Below the pieces are notes generated by a model. The model was not told where the DNA came from and did no database searches. It saw only the letters and a program-made list of their open reading frames with translations. Positions 34,641 through 44,447 of a stretch of 64,000 bases of DNA are shown piece after piece. Source of the stretch: Metopolophium dirhodum. Lineage: Eukaryota > Arthropoda > Insecta > Hemiptera > Aphididae. The DNA is taken from assembly GCF_019925205.1 (NCBI RefSeq), contig NC_083568.1, positions 27,960,393 through 28,024,392 of the forward strand. Direction: 5' to 3'. Each line of letters opens with the position of its first letter. Position 1 is the first letter of the stretch. Position numbers and translations under genes: made by a program.

Positions 34641-36774
34641 TGTTTTATAGGAAACGATTTTTTTTTTAGTATTATTAAAGTAAAAGTGAATTTTGAAAAA
34701 AAAAAGAAAATTAATTTGGTACTATACTAATTAAACAATACCACAAAGTACAAATCAAAAATCCATTTTCTACATAACCTAAAGAAAAGAGATTAAGGAA
34801 TTTAAATATGTTTTAAAAATTAAAATTAAAAGGGCTTTTGGTACTGGGTGAGTTTTTTTCCCCGCTTTTTGGGAGTTTCGTGGCACACGGGAGTTGAAAA
34901 TGTTTTTATCACAAAATATAGTGACGCGATTACTAACATATTATAACGTTACTGAGGTCCAAGAATCTTAGCCGTCGTTTATCTTTAATTACATAAAGCG
35001 TTCGAGGAACTCTTACACACTAATGATCAGTCACAGCGTACACATAATAGTCACACAGCACAAACGATGGATGTACAATATTTAGGGTTGAATATCAATA
35101 AAAATAAATAATTTTTATAATTAAAAAATTAATACCTAGTGTTCGAATACCATTTAGTAGGTAGGTATTCAGTGTTTCCGTGTGATAAAAATGAACATTA
35201 ATTAAAAACAATTTTGCACTATTAAAATAATGTTAACAACACCCTAGATGCGAATAAACTTGATATAAATACAAAAAGTTATTAAAAATAATTTTAAGTA
35301 TGCGATTACACTTTTGTAGTATTATTATTTATTAATATTTCATTACGTACTAAATATGAAATATAAATTGTAAAATATCATACTACAAACACTATATATT
35401 TAGTTGGAAAAAAAACAATTTCTTTCGGCTCGCTTAATATTTGAAAACAGAAAAAACCCATCGTTTTTTATTTTTCTAAAAGTGTTTTTTTCTCGGTAAG
35501 GGTCTTTTTAAAAATTAAAAATGCATGTTACGGTTATTTTCGGATATGGAAATAATTTATACAAGGTTTCGTGTTTGTTAACCGGTTCTCTTCGGCCCGG
35601 TTTACATTTAACCATGTCCGTGATTATTATAACAATATATTATGATACTACGGGTGACCTAATCGAATACGACGTTTAATAAGATGATAATAATTAATAG
35701 GTATTATTTGGTCTGTTGAGTCGAATAATAGTTGTGTCAATATATCTGTGAATGATGTAATAGCGAATAAATCATCAACGGTTTAATCATATATATATCA
35801 TTACAAACAAATGATCTCGTACGCGCGTCTTTTGGACTAACGGAGCACACCATTGAATTTCAGCAGTTGTCCTGTCATCTGTTCCGATAAGTCCTATCGG
35901 ATTTAATTCGTATAGTATTATAGTATATAATAATATTATCGTGCAAGACGATTGCAACGAACATTGCGATCGATTCAATAGGCGATTCCCCCGCCGTCGC
36001 CGGGTACATAATATCATCCATTATTTTACGAATATAAGTCGTGACGACATAACCGCAGATTCGCAGATTTCAGTTTATTTTAATTACGAATAAAACCAAA
36101 TCTAATGAACCGACGGGGAATCGGCCACACCCGCCATGCACATGACGGACATCTCGTGCGAAATCGAACACCAGCTGCACACTGACTGCACTTAGTGTGG
36201 AGTGGTACCTGAGGTGAAATACTGAAATACATTTATTAATTATGATGTGCTGATCCGACGAAGAAGAAAGAAAGGAGCATAACCTCTAGGGACCTCTATA
36301 TGAAATAATTGGCCTCGGTTTCCAACCAGAAAATGTCATCTTATTTCTTATAGGAGAACCGAACAACAGAAATATAAATAGTTAGTTGTGTTATTACCTA
36401 TTACACTGTTTTTTAGTTTTAAAACACAGTTTATCGAATCTTCAAGGCGTGTTTCCACTGTCGCGTGTACTTGCCTAAAATCCTTTGCTGTGAATTGTGA
36501 TTGGTTGACATCCGCGGTAAGCTTTTGGTATATCACTGCAGTGTTTTCTTACCATAGGTTTGTCTATACGTTATACCGTGTTGTTGGACCTAGCTCAACA
36601 TTTTTCGTGTACACGGCACACCAATGTTTTAGAATACGGAATACGCATACTGAAAATAGAGGAGATAATAAAATAACTTATCAAAAATTATCAATAACCA
36701 CAATATTATATTATTATGATATAAGTATGTAACCACAGTTACCTAGCTTAACCTATATGGTGAAACGTTTGCAG
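34641..36774. other. non-coding stretch with a CpG-rich patch at 35.8-36.2 kb
   Basis: About 35810-36220 is CpG-rich (CCCCCGCCGTCGCCGGG, ACCGACGGGGAATCGGCC). A tiny ATG frame at about 36136 (MHMTDISCEIEHQLHTDCT) ends after 19 codons. Overlapping frames at 36348-36536 (minus) and 36388-36732 (plus) sit in moderately GC-rich sequence. The minus one reads KLTADVNQSQFTAKDFRQ, coding-like but unrecognised and starting on a non-ATG codon. Confidence 0.35.
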
Positions 36775-36815
36775 GGGGCCCGATCGTTGCTAACGGAGTT
36801 GGTCATTAAATGCAG
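36775..36815 (+). CDS. candidate 41-bp micro-exon (doubtful)
   Basis: Acceptor aacgtttgcAG (AG at 36773-36774) and donor GTAGGT (36816) enclose 41 bp of GC-rich, CpG-containing sequence. One frame reads GARSLLTELVIKC without a stop. The sequence contrasts strongly with its AT-rich flanks. No partner exon is visible. Confidence 0.2.
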
Positions 36816-39579
36816 GTAGGTTTTAAGACTTAAGACTAATAATATAAAAATAAGAAAAATAAGCACATAAAGTATGTTTCTAAAATAATATCACAATGGT
36901 TTCGATCACAATTCACATGCATCAGTGTTGTATAAATGATAATAGAATCCATTTGTATCTTATTGCAGATTAATTGGTTAGTTTTTTTAAAAGTTGCACG
37001 TCGTGTATCTTTATTAAACAAATACACTATTGAAAAATTTAAATAACTAGTTTAGAAACCAATTTTTACAATGTATTTTTCGACGTTCTCTTAAATCGTT
37101 TCGTTGCGCACGAAGAACCTTTAGTGATGTTATACGTACGCGCTGTTTAAGTTGTAGGTATGATTGATAAATTGATAAATTCACTAATGAACTCCTCAAC
37201 AATAATTCATCTATGAAAAACAAAATATAATGAACTTAATTTTCACTAACACAGTGGATTATATTTAAGCCATAGGCAATTGGGTTGGTATTATTACCTA
37301 CCTATATTTATTATTACGATTTATTAATTTACAACAACTAATTTTAACAATAATTATCGTAACTTTTTTTTTAGTTCAAGATTTCTGTCTCTGGTAAAAT
37401 TGTTTATCTGGGAGCCGTACAAAAAATCTGCGTTAAAGTGCAAACTGTATAATTAATTTCGTTAAAAATACCGTCATCATGCCCATGGCGTTAATTTATA
37501 TTTTATTATTAACTGGAATCAATACGACTTTAAAAAAAAAAAAACGACAAAATTATTTTTGATTATTTTTTTGTCAACTTGGCATCTAAAATCGTATAAC
37601 ACAGTGAAAACAATACAATAATATTATTAAAATTCAATCACTGAATCAATGCATTTTACAAAATGTTTGTATTGTCAAGTTTATGATGTGAAAATGGCTC
37701 TCTCGCAATGTTAGACGAAATCGACAAAGGAACTAGGACGAAGCCCCACGATTTCTATCCGTGTTTACTACATTATTAGTTATTGCCAACGGCAAATGGC
37801 GATGCATATAGTTGACATTGCAGAATGGTTCTGGCTATATTTAAAACCATGATAATATCATGATAGTATTGTCTTATTCCGTGATAATATGGATCACATG
37901 GCTAAGTGATTGTAACAATGTGGTTGCTGAGCTCGACTTAGTTGACGTAAGCGAATCTCGTTATTATATTATAATATTATTCCGATGTCAAATCGTTTTG
38001 GGTGAATGTAAACAATATTATAATATTTTTTTTTTTTTATTGATCTTAAATCAACTCGGCAGCAAAGGCCATTAGTTCACAATTCTTAATAACAATTTAG
38101 ATAATATACATAGGGTTCATAGATACAATTATATTTTGTTAATTAAATTAGTTAGTTTAAGAAATTTAAGCGTTTTTTTTGTTCTGATCAGGTTGTGGTC
38201 CGAGAGTTGAGTCGAGGGTTTCGGTCAAGTTATAATATTATATTGGCAAGAACTGCTTGTTTTACCGTACCCGTGCGTCGTATCGTCGTCGTTTAAGTCC
38301 ACACGTCCAAGTGAAATCAGAATACCTTTTGAAAAACCAAAAACGATAGGACTAGCTGATGAATGTTTATCATATTAATTATTAACAGCTAAATACTTTT
38401 CCAGTAAAATTGTTTTCATTTCTAACTATACTGTACAACATCGTCGTACCTATAAGACGTAGCGTGCAAAAATCAAATGTAAAAATAAAAATATTTTTAG
38501 AATTTCCTATACGAACTTGATAGGTACTATAATATGAAATATATTGATTAAATTAAATTGTTTTATTTTGGGAAGGCCAAATAGGGTTGTCACCCTTCAC
38601 CAATTGTTTCATGTACTTACTGCGGTCAGTCTAAATAATACAGTTAAAGTGTTTTTTTTTTTTAAATTTTAATTAGGTACACATCTTTGAATTTATTAAT
38701 GTCCTTTAAAAAAAATATTACACGGGTAAAACTGGTATTGCACACAATTATGCACAAATTTATAAAACGCGAATAAATAAAAATAGAGAATTTAAAACAA
38801 AAATTTGATATTTCAAATCAAAAATGTAAAGGCATAGTGATAAGTGATATATGAACGTGAATCGATTGAAATAAAATTGACAAAAAAATCGTTACTAAAA
38901 AATTAATTTACGGTTTAACATAATAAATGTGGAAACAAAACTTTAAATATTCGATGTATATTAATTTTTTTAATCCAGATATTATGATATTGTCTTTCTG
39001 CAGCGTACTAGACTACAGAAAAAAAATTGATTTTCACCAAATAATTGTATTAATACATTAAAATATCGGTCCATCGGAGATTGATTAGAAAAAATCGATT
39101 TTTTTTTATCATTTTAATTATAGTCCGGCCACGTAGTACGTACAGAAATCAGTCGCGTGTGCGCAAAGCGGTGTACTATTAAGTCGAATAGATTATATTA
39201 TACTAAATAGTAATATTTTATTATCATATATGTGATAATTTATAATAATAGTTAAGTACCTAGCCAAATAGTGAAACCTACAAATCGCACTAGTAAGCTA
39301 ATAACAATAATAATAAAAAAAAATACGATTTTAGATTATTTTTTTTAACAATATACCTAATGAATGATATATTTCCATGACTTATGCTATTAGTATTTAA
39401 TTACTCATAATAATAAAATTATTTTAACGAAATTGAAAATATATGTTCCTTCTGAAATCGACGAGGAATAAACAAATTATTTTGTATTTCAGACAATACA
39501 TTGTACCTACTACAAAATATGTCCGTCACGCACTAATTATAGTCGAGGGTTTGAGACGCTATATTATATTATTATAATA
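36816..39579. other. AT-rich non-coding stretch
   Basis: No gene supported. A short ATG frame near 37709 (MLDEIDKGTRTKPHDFYP...) looks coding-like but ends after 23 codons. CpG-richer snippets occur at about 38260-38310 and 39120-39175. Confidence 0.45.
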
Positions 39580-39727
39580 TGATGTGACGTCCCGGACTGG
39601 CGTGTGGGTGTGTATAATATTGTCGTTTCATAAAATGCTTGTAAACGATGTCGAACAATACGCGGCAGGTCCGTTATTTCTATTGGTTTACCGACAAACC
39701 GTCGTCGAGCATATTTTGATCTCGTAC

Positions 39728-39776
<49 letters not shown>

Positions 39777-40256
39777 TGTTGATCGTACATGCGTTGTAAT
39801 AATAATAATAATATGATACGCTCGCCGTATGCGCCACTCGAACGAAAACAATGTTATCCGATCGCTAATCGTGCGATATACGATATAATATTATATTGTG
39901 AAAACGTTGATTGCGATTTTTCGATTCAGACGAGGGGGGCATAGGGCGAATGCGCTGCTGCGGAGGTAGTGTCGTATTGTCAGTATCGTCGTCGTCATCG
40001 TAATAATATATTATAATACGGGGTTTATTATTTTATGCAAACGGAAAACGCGCGCGTGTACGTGCGATGCGTGACCTTTGAATGCCTCAAACAATGTGTA
40101 TAATTGCAAAGGCGTGAAACGACGGCTTTTTTTTCTTTTTTTCTTTTGCGTGTGCCCGCGCGCACACGACGTCACCGTTTAAAAAGGGTCCCGAATGTCG
40201 GGCGCATTGTGCGGTCTGCAGAATTGATTTAGGGCCCCGGGGACGTGAAAGCGACC
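39580..40256. promoter_or_regulatory. CpG-rich patch, candidate regulatory region
   Basis: Dense CpG sequence (CGCGCGTGTACGTGCGATGC at about 40050, GTGCCCGCGCGCACACGACG at about 40153) surrounds TGACCTTTGAA at about 40071, which matches the half-site bound by nuclear receptors of the FTZ-F1/ERR/HNF4 type when read on the minus strand (TCAAAGGTCA). It abuts the split minus-strand open frame at 40257-41374. No TATA box or initiator can be fixed. The regulatory call is inferred from composition. Confidence 0.3.
39728..39776. repeat. pure (AAT)n microsatellite
   Basis: About 16 uninterrupted AAT/ATA units, followed by a short second AAT tract at about 39799-39812. It creates artefactual poly-Asn and poly-Tyr frames on the two strands. 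Confidence 0.97.
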
Positions 40257-40366
40257 TTAGATTACCGATTGTGTTGTAATAACATAAAAAAACAAATAAT
40301 CCACCGTCCCCGCGACATTTTTCTTAGCCGTATAACTGAATTCGGCCAACAAGTCTATATAGGTAT

Positions 40367-41092
40367 GGGAATCCCGGAAAAAAAGTCCGGGGAAAAAAGT
40401 ACACGGAAAAAAAGTCCGATTTAATTTTTTTCGGGAAAAAAGTCCGACAAGAAAATTATTATACGGAAAAAAAGTCCGGTTTGATTAGGATTGTTTCATA
40501 AAAAATATTTAAATTTATTTAATTAATTCAAAATTATTAATATATATGATTGGTATGATCTAATATAATTTAAAACTACAAAGAATTAAGATTTCACGTC
40601 GTTCTACAATCTACAGAAATAGAAGATATTAAGGTAAGGTAGATAGAAAAAATATACTAGAATATATGATAGAAAAATCGTGTACATTAAAAGGCAATAA
40701 AAATAGCACAATTAATCTGTATTATAAGATAAAATATGAATGGAAGTTAATTTCTAAAATGCGCGAAGAGTTAGGAGTAGATAGAGCTAAAATAGCGTTA
40801 CAAAAATTAGGTGAAGGGATTCCAACACCCAAAATACGTACCGGTGAACGTTTAAAAAACTTATGTTCTAGAGTGGCCATTGACGAAATATCGGTGGAAG
40901 AATTTTTAATTAATGTTGGCCAATGGCCATTGCATTCGAAAACGAAATAAATATTAGTTTTAAATTTTAATTATTTATAGTTTTAAATTAAATTAATATT
41001 ATATATTATACATTTAGTAATTTTATTTTTTTTTAAATTAAACCGGACTTTTTTTCCGAAAAAAATTAAATCGGACTTTTTTTCCGGCTCCC
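40367..41092. mobile_element. 726-bp MULE-like element with CGGAAAAAAAGTCCG repeat arms
   Basis: Perfect 8-bp duplications ATAGGTAT flank it (40359-40366, 41093-41100). The duplication is readable as 9-10 bp because GG follows both copies. Termini are GGGAATCCCGGAAAAAAAG (left) and the inverse of GGGAGCCGGAAAAAAAGTCC (right). The left arm carries copies of the 15-mer CGGAAAAAAAGTCCG at 40375, 40404 and 40464, with variants at 40389 and 40432. The right arm has inverted copies at 41044 and 41072. Left 40404-40434 and right 41056-41086 are inverse copies including GATTTAATTTTTTTCGG. An 8-10-bp duplication plus long repetitive arms suits Mutator-like (MULE) or hAT elements. It carries the ORF at 40666-40950. 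The perfect duplication implies recent movement. Confidence 0.85.
40666..40950 (+). CDS. 94-codon ORF carried inside the MULE-like element
   Basis: An ATG frame lies wholly between the repeat arms. It reads MIEKSCTLKGNKNSTINLYY, then WKLISKMREELGVDRAKIAL, IPTPKIRTGERLKNLCSRV and ISVEEFLINVGQWPLHSKTK, and ends in TAA. It is basic, with predicted helices and no membrane segment. The codon content is balanced compared with the surrounding AT-rich DNA, and the frame stays open upstream to about 40632. It is too short for a transposase and lacks a DDE/D catalytic triad or a recognisable zinc finger. It could be a captured host exon, the C-terminal piece of the parent element's second protein, or a small accessory protein. 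Function unknown. Confidence 0.5.
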   Translation: MIEKSCTLKGNKNSTINLYYKIKYEWKLISKMREELGVDRAKIALQKLGEGIPTPKIRTGERLKNLCSRVAIDEISVEEFLINVGQWPLHSKTK

Positions 41093-41374
41093 ATAGGTAT
41101 GGTATACCGTATGTGAAATGGGGTGCGCGTGGTGGTTAGAGGATGAATGGTTTTGGTCATTATTGTTTCCAAACGATTTTTGTTCGTCGTCGTTTATTTT
41201 CCGGTCGAACACGCATGTAAAATCTTCATAACATATTATGCAATGCTTTTTATTTCTGGGGGCTTGCACGTGACCCGTTTTTTTGCTCAAAAACGTGCCG
41301 CACAGGAAGTACTCTCGCGGCCCGTAGTGTGATCCAATACCGATGTTTTCAAAACTTCGAAAGAGTAAGAATTT

Positions 41375-42995
41375 TTACAGGGCGCATTTGACTTGGATTT
41401 TCAAACTTCTATTTATAAACCATTACGTAATAGATACCTCCTACGCAATATTTTGAATGTAATATGACGGATTTTCCCAAGATTTTATTTCATTATTTTC
41501 ATTTGAAACGACCTAATCAAGATTCGAAATCCAATGATCCACGGGGAAAATCATCTTTTTTCTAACAAACAAAAACTTACTGAAATCGGTCTAGAACGGT
41601 CTGTTCTAAAAGGCGTGGCAATTTTTTCTGTAGTACTTGTTTTGAGCAAAAAAACCCGTATTCAACCGTGCACTCACTAATTTGTTATCATTTGCGACTA
41701 ACACAAAGGCCACTAGCAGCGGTGATAGATTGAAGATTCTTGCAGTCTTGCAAATTTTTTTTTCCCCGAAAACACATCAGTGTATCTAGATTTCTTTAAC
41801 TAATAATTTATAACGAAAATGATTGGAAATTATCTGTGGGTACCTATTGTTATTATTTGATCAGTATTCGAAGAAATGGCGAATTCGGAATTATTGAAAA
41901 AAGATTAGAAATAATTGGAATTAATATTACAAAATAACATGGTTGTTTGATACTAATTAGCAATTACTGAAAAATGAATTTATTTTCCCAAAATCGATAT
42001 GATGGTCTATTGCCAATATATTATATTAAAAGGAACTTAAACATTTAGTATTACTGTACTGGACACCGGTGAATAAAAGTTAAATTATAAATAATAAATA
42101 TTATCATTAACAACAAATATAAATATTACGCAATTTAATATTTGGAACAAACCATACAGTTTTTTTTAATATTATTATTTGTTAAAGTGAACATTAAAAA
42201 AACCAACAATTTTAATTTTCATATATATTATATTGGTCAATAATTAGTAATTAGTAATAACCTATTGATATTTATTATAAACGTAATAGGAACTCACAAA
42301 GTTAATTACGCTGATAAATTGATTCATCAAATACAAATACAAGTAAAATAATATAAGCATAATATTTAAAATGCAAAGTTCTAAACGAGTATAATAAAAA
42401 TTAAGTTGTCAGACTTGTTTTATGTTAATGTTTGAATTTTAATATACTATGTGTTTAATATATTGGACTTAAGTTTCATCTTAGAGATTCATAGTGAAAA
42501 ACCTACACACAGCTATAACGGGTATTTTTGTTTTTTTTTTTTAAATATATATTTTGTGAAAATAGCAAGAGTCTTATGCAAGAGTCAATTTATAATCAAA
42601 AATATTAAGCCAGCCGGTTACTGATACGAATATTATCGGTTTTTAGTATTCGTTATTCGGCCCACCTACCATCGTTTTGTCGGTAAAGATGTTAAAGTGC
42701 GACACACCAGTGAAAGAAATGGTACTATAATATAATATCCTCGTAAAATACACAAATATAGTGGGAATGGGCTACTCGACTATTCGTAGGGTCTGTCAGT
42801 ATCATTCGTATATATTATGATCAATAAGCAAATAGTATGATTATAAATAAATCACCCGGTTGCCACACCTCACGAATTAAAAGAACATCAATGACAACCC
42901 TACACAATATCGTTTTGACTTTACGATCACGAGTGTGTATTGGGTATGTGTTTTTCGATATGGAATGTATCGTCTTTAAGTACCTATCTGCAGTT
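41375..42995. other. non-coding stretch
   Basis: 41380-41740 is moderately GC-balanced but has no sustained frame or repeat end that I recognise. The rest is AT-rich. Confidence 0.45.
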
Positions 42996-43060
42996 CAGTA
43001 GCGGATCCAGATGTTGGCCAAAGTCGGGGGAGGAGTGGGGGGGGGGGGAGGGCGCTGTGG
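42996..43060 (+). mobile_element. single terminus of a hAT-like element
   Basis: CAGTAGCGGATCCAGATGTT followed by GGGGGAGGAGTGG and a 13-G-class run is a CAGT-start end with a purine block, as at 26831 and 34197. No inverse end was found within about 1 kb, so the copy is truncated or decayed. Confidence 0.5.
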
Positions 43061-44281
43061 GTTTTCAAATGAAACGTCAGCGTAGTATATTATTATTATG
43101 AGGGGTTTTCATCATGTAAAATGCAATACCTGAAAACATGCCTAGCTTATGAGGTAGTATTGCAACCACTATACAGAATATTATAATTTAAAAAATAAAT
43201 AACTACACTGCTCGAGGGACGATTGCACTACGATTGCCACTGAGTCTGCTGGCAGTAAAAAGTAATAATAACATTAACCACGGTATTCACTTCTCAGCTT
43301 TAAATTTTTCGATGATACGCGTCACGGTTTATTATTACGGACATTAATTAATATTTAATTAATATTATTATTCATTGGATTCAAACTAAACGGCACGAAT
43401 CGCACGATCTAAGGGTTTATTGACTTTTATTAAAACAGTTGTATATTTTTAATTGAACATTTCAAAGAATTAATTAATTATTATCGGTTCGTACTTTATA
43501 GGTATCGGCCTCGGTGACTTCCTATTACAGTCGATTTTCCGAAAATGTTTTAAATATAATAACGAGGTTTTAACAGTCTAAAAATGAATTCGAAATTTTA
43601 CAGATTCAGACTTACGCGAAAGTATTTAGTTCAATTACTAATGATTTACTGTCGAACACGTTGGAACTGTACCCTGAACATAATATTGTACATAACACTA
43701 TATTTAAAAAAGTTAACAATAATAATAATAAAAAAAAAAAAAAAAAATGTAATTTTGAGTTTGAAATAGTTCGTCCTGATAAGGATTGTTATAGCGCGAA
43801 AAAGAAGAAACTATTTTCAAAGCATCATCGCTTCTGAAAACTGGAATCAACTACAATGTGAGTAGTTCGCGTTTTCTGATTTCGCTGCTATGGTTTTAAC
43901 AGTGTTTCGTCTAAACACTATGCATATCGTGTGTCTAATGATTCAGTTTTTTGAATAGTAATTTGAAAATTAATAGTGGATTGAGAAATTCATATTTTGG
44001 ACGGTAATGTTTTAAACATAAGTCTGCCGCGGTATCTGATAGATTTGTAATATTACGGTTCACGGGATTAGTTTGCGAAGATTTTAATTAAAACATTGAA
44101 AAATAACATATTTCTATACGGGCTTTAAAAGTCGAGGGAAGGCCTACCTGAAAGTTGTTACACTCAAATAAATATTCTATCGGTGAACCACGCAAGAGAC
44201 ACGTAATATTTTGACCGAACATCAAAATATCAAAAGTGATTAAGTAATACTAAATCAACGAAAGGATTTTATTGTTGGCAG
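43061..44281. other. AT-rich non-coding stretch
   Basis: Nothing supported. A poly-A run lies at 43729-43746 within the 43584-43769 frame, which is not credible as a gene. Confidence 0.5.
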
Positions 44282-44380
44282 GTACAGACATTTGACGAAT
44301 TCACAATGGCAACGCGAATTGAAACAGTTCTCGGAACGCACCATGTTGGTTTGGAGAGATTGAACTGTACATATCCCTAA
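44282..44380 (+). CDS. candidate exon, unidentified
   Basis: After a good acceptor (gattttattgttggcAG, AG at 44280-44281) the frame reads VQTFDEFTMATRIETVLGTH and then HVGLERLNCTYP to TAA at 44378-44380. Composition and residue variety are coding-like and differ from the AT-rich flanks. It could be a terminal coding exon, a 5' exon starting at MATRIE, or a decayed retroelement piece. A splice-like exon follows at 44403, but the gap is too short to be an intron. Confidence 0.3.
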   Translation, partial: VQTFDEFTMATRIETVLGTHHVGLERLNCTYP

Positions 44381-44402
44381 TGTAAATATTAATTAATTTC
44401 AG

Positions 44403-44447
44403 AAAATAATGGAGGAGTCTTCTCGGAAATCTCCCAAACTTTTATAA
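44403..44447 (+). CDS. candidate 45-bp micro-exon
   Basis: It is bounded by the strong acceptor attaatttcAG (44401-44402) and the consensus donor GTAAGTTTTT (44448). Its length is a multiple of three. The frame NNGGVFSEISQTFI is open; another frame starts MEESSRKSPKLL and stops at the last bases. It follows 44282-44380 by only 22 bp, so the two would be alternative or overlapping acceptor usage rather than separate exons with an intron between them. Confidence 0.3.
   Translation, partial: KIMEESSRKSPKLL

Larger units (their letters stand above)
40257..41374 (-). pseudogene. minus-strand open frame (about 128 codons) split by a transposon
   Basis: From 41374 down to 41093 the minus strand is open: FENIGIGSHYGPREYFLCGT, then KNKKHCIICYEDFTCVFDRK-like sequence (AAs about 49-62) and an Asn/His/Ser-rich tail ending HTVYHTY. 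The frame then enters the MULE-like element and stops. Ignoring the element and one copy of its 8-bp duplication, the frame continues from 40358 (IDLLAEFSYTAKKN...) to TAA at 40257-40259, so the insertion sits inside a continuous frame. There is no Met near the N-terminal edge, so an upstream exon would be needed (AG at about 41356 on the minus strand is one acceptor option). The C-x2-C and H/C residues do not define a known domain. It may be a real exon interrupted by insertion or a chance frame in GC-rich DNA; I cannot name it. Confidence 0.35.

Noticed and set aside
36348..36732. Opposing 62- and 114-codon frames
   Set aside because: They overlap each other on opposite strands. The minus one begins at a GTG and neither has a recognised domain or convincing splice sites.
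39564..39851. Poly-Tyr and poly-Asn proteins
   Set aside because: Produced by the pure (AAT)n microsatellite at 39728-39776.
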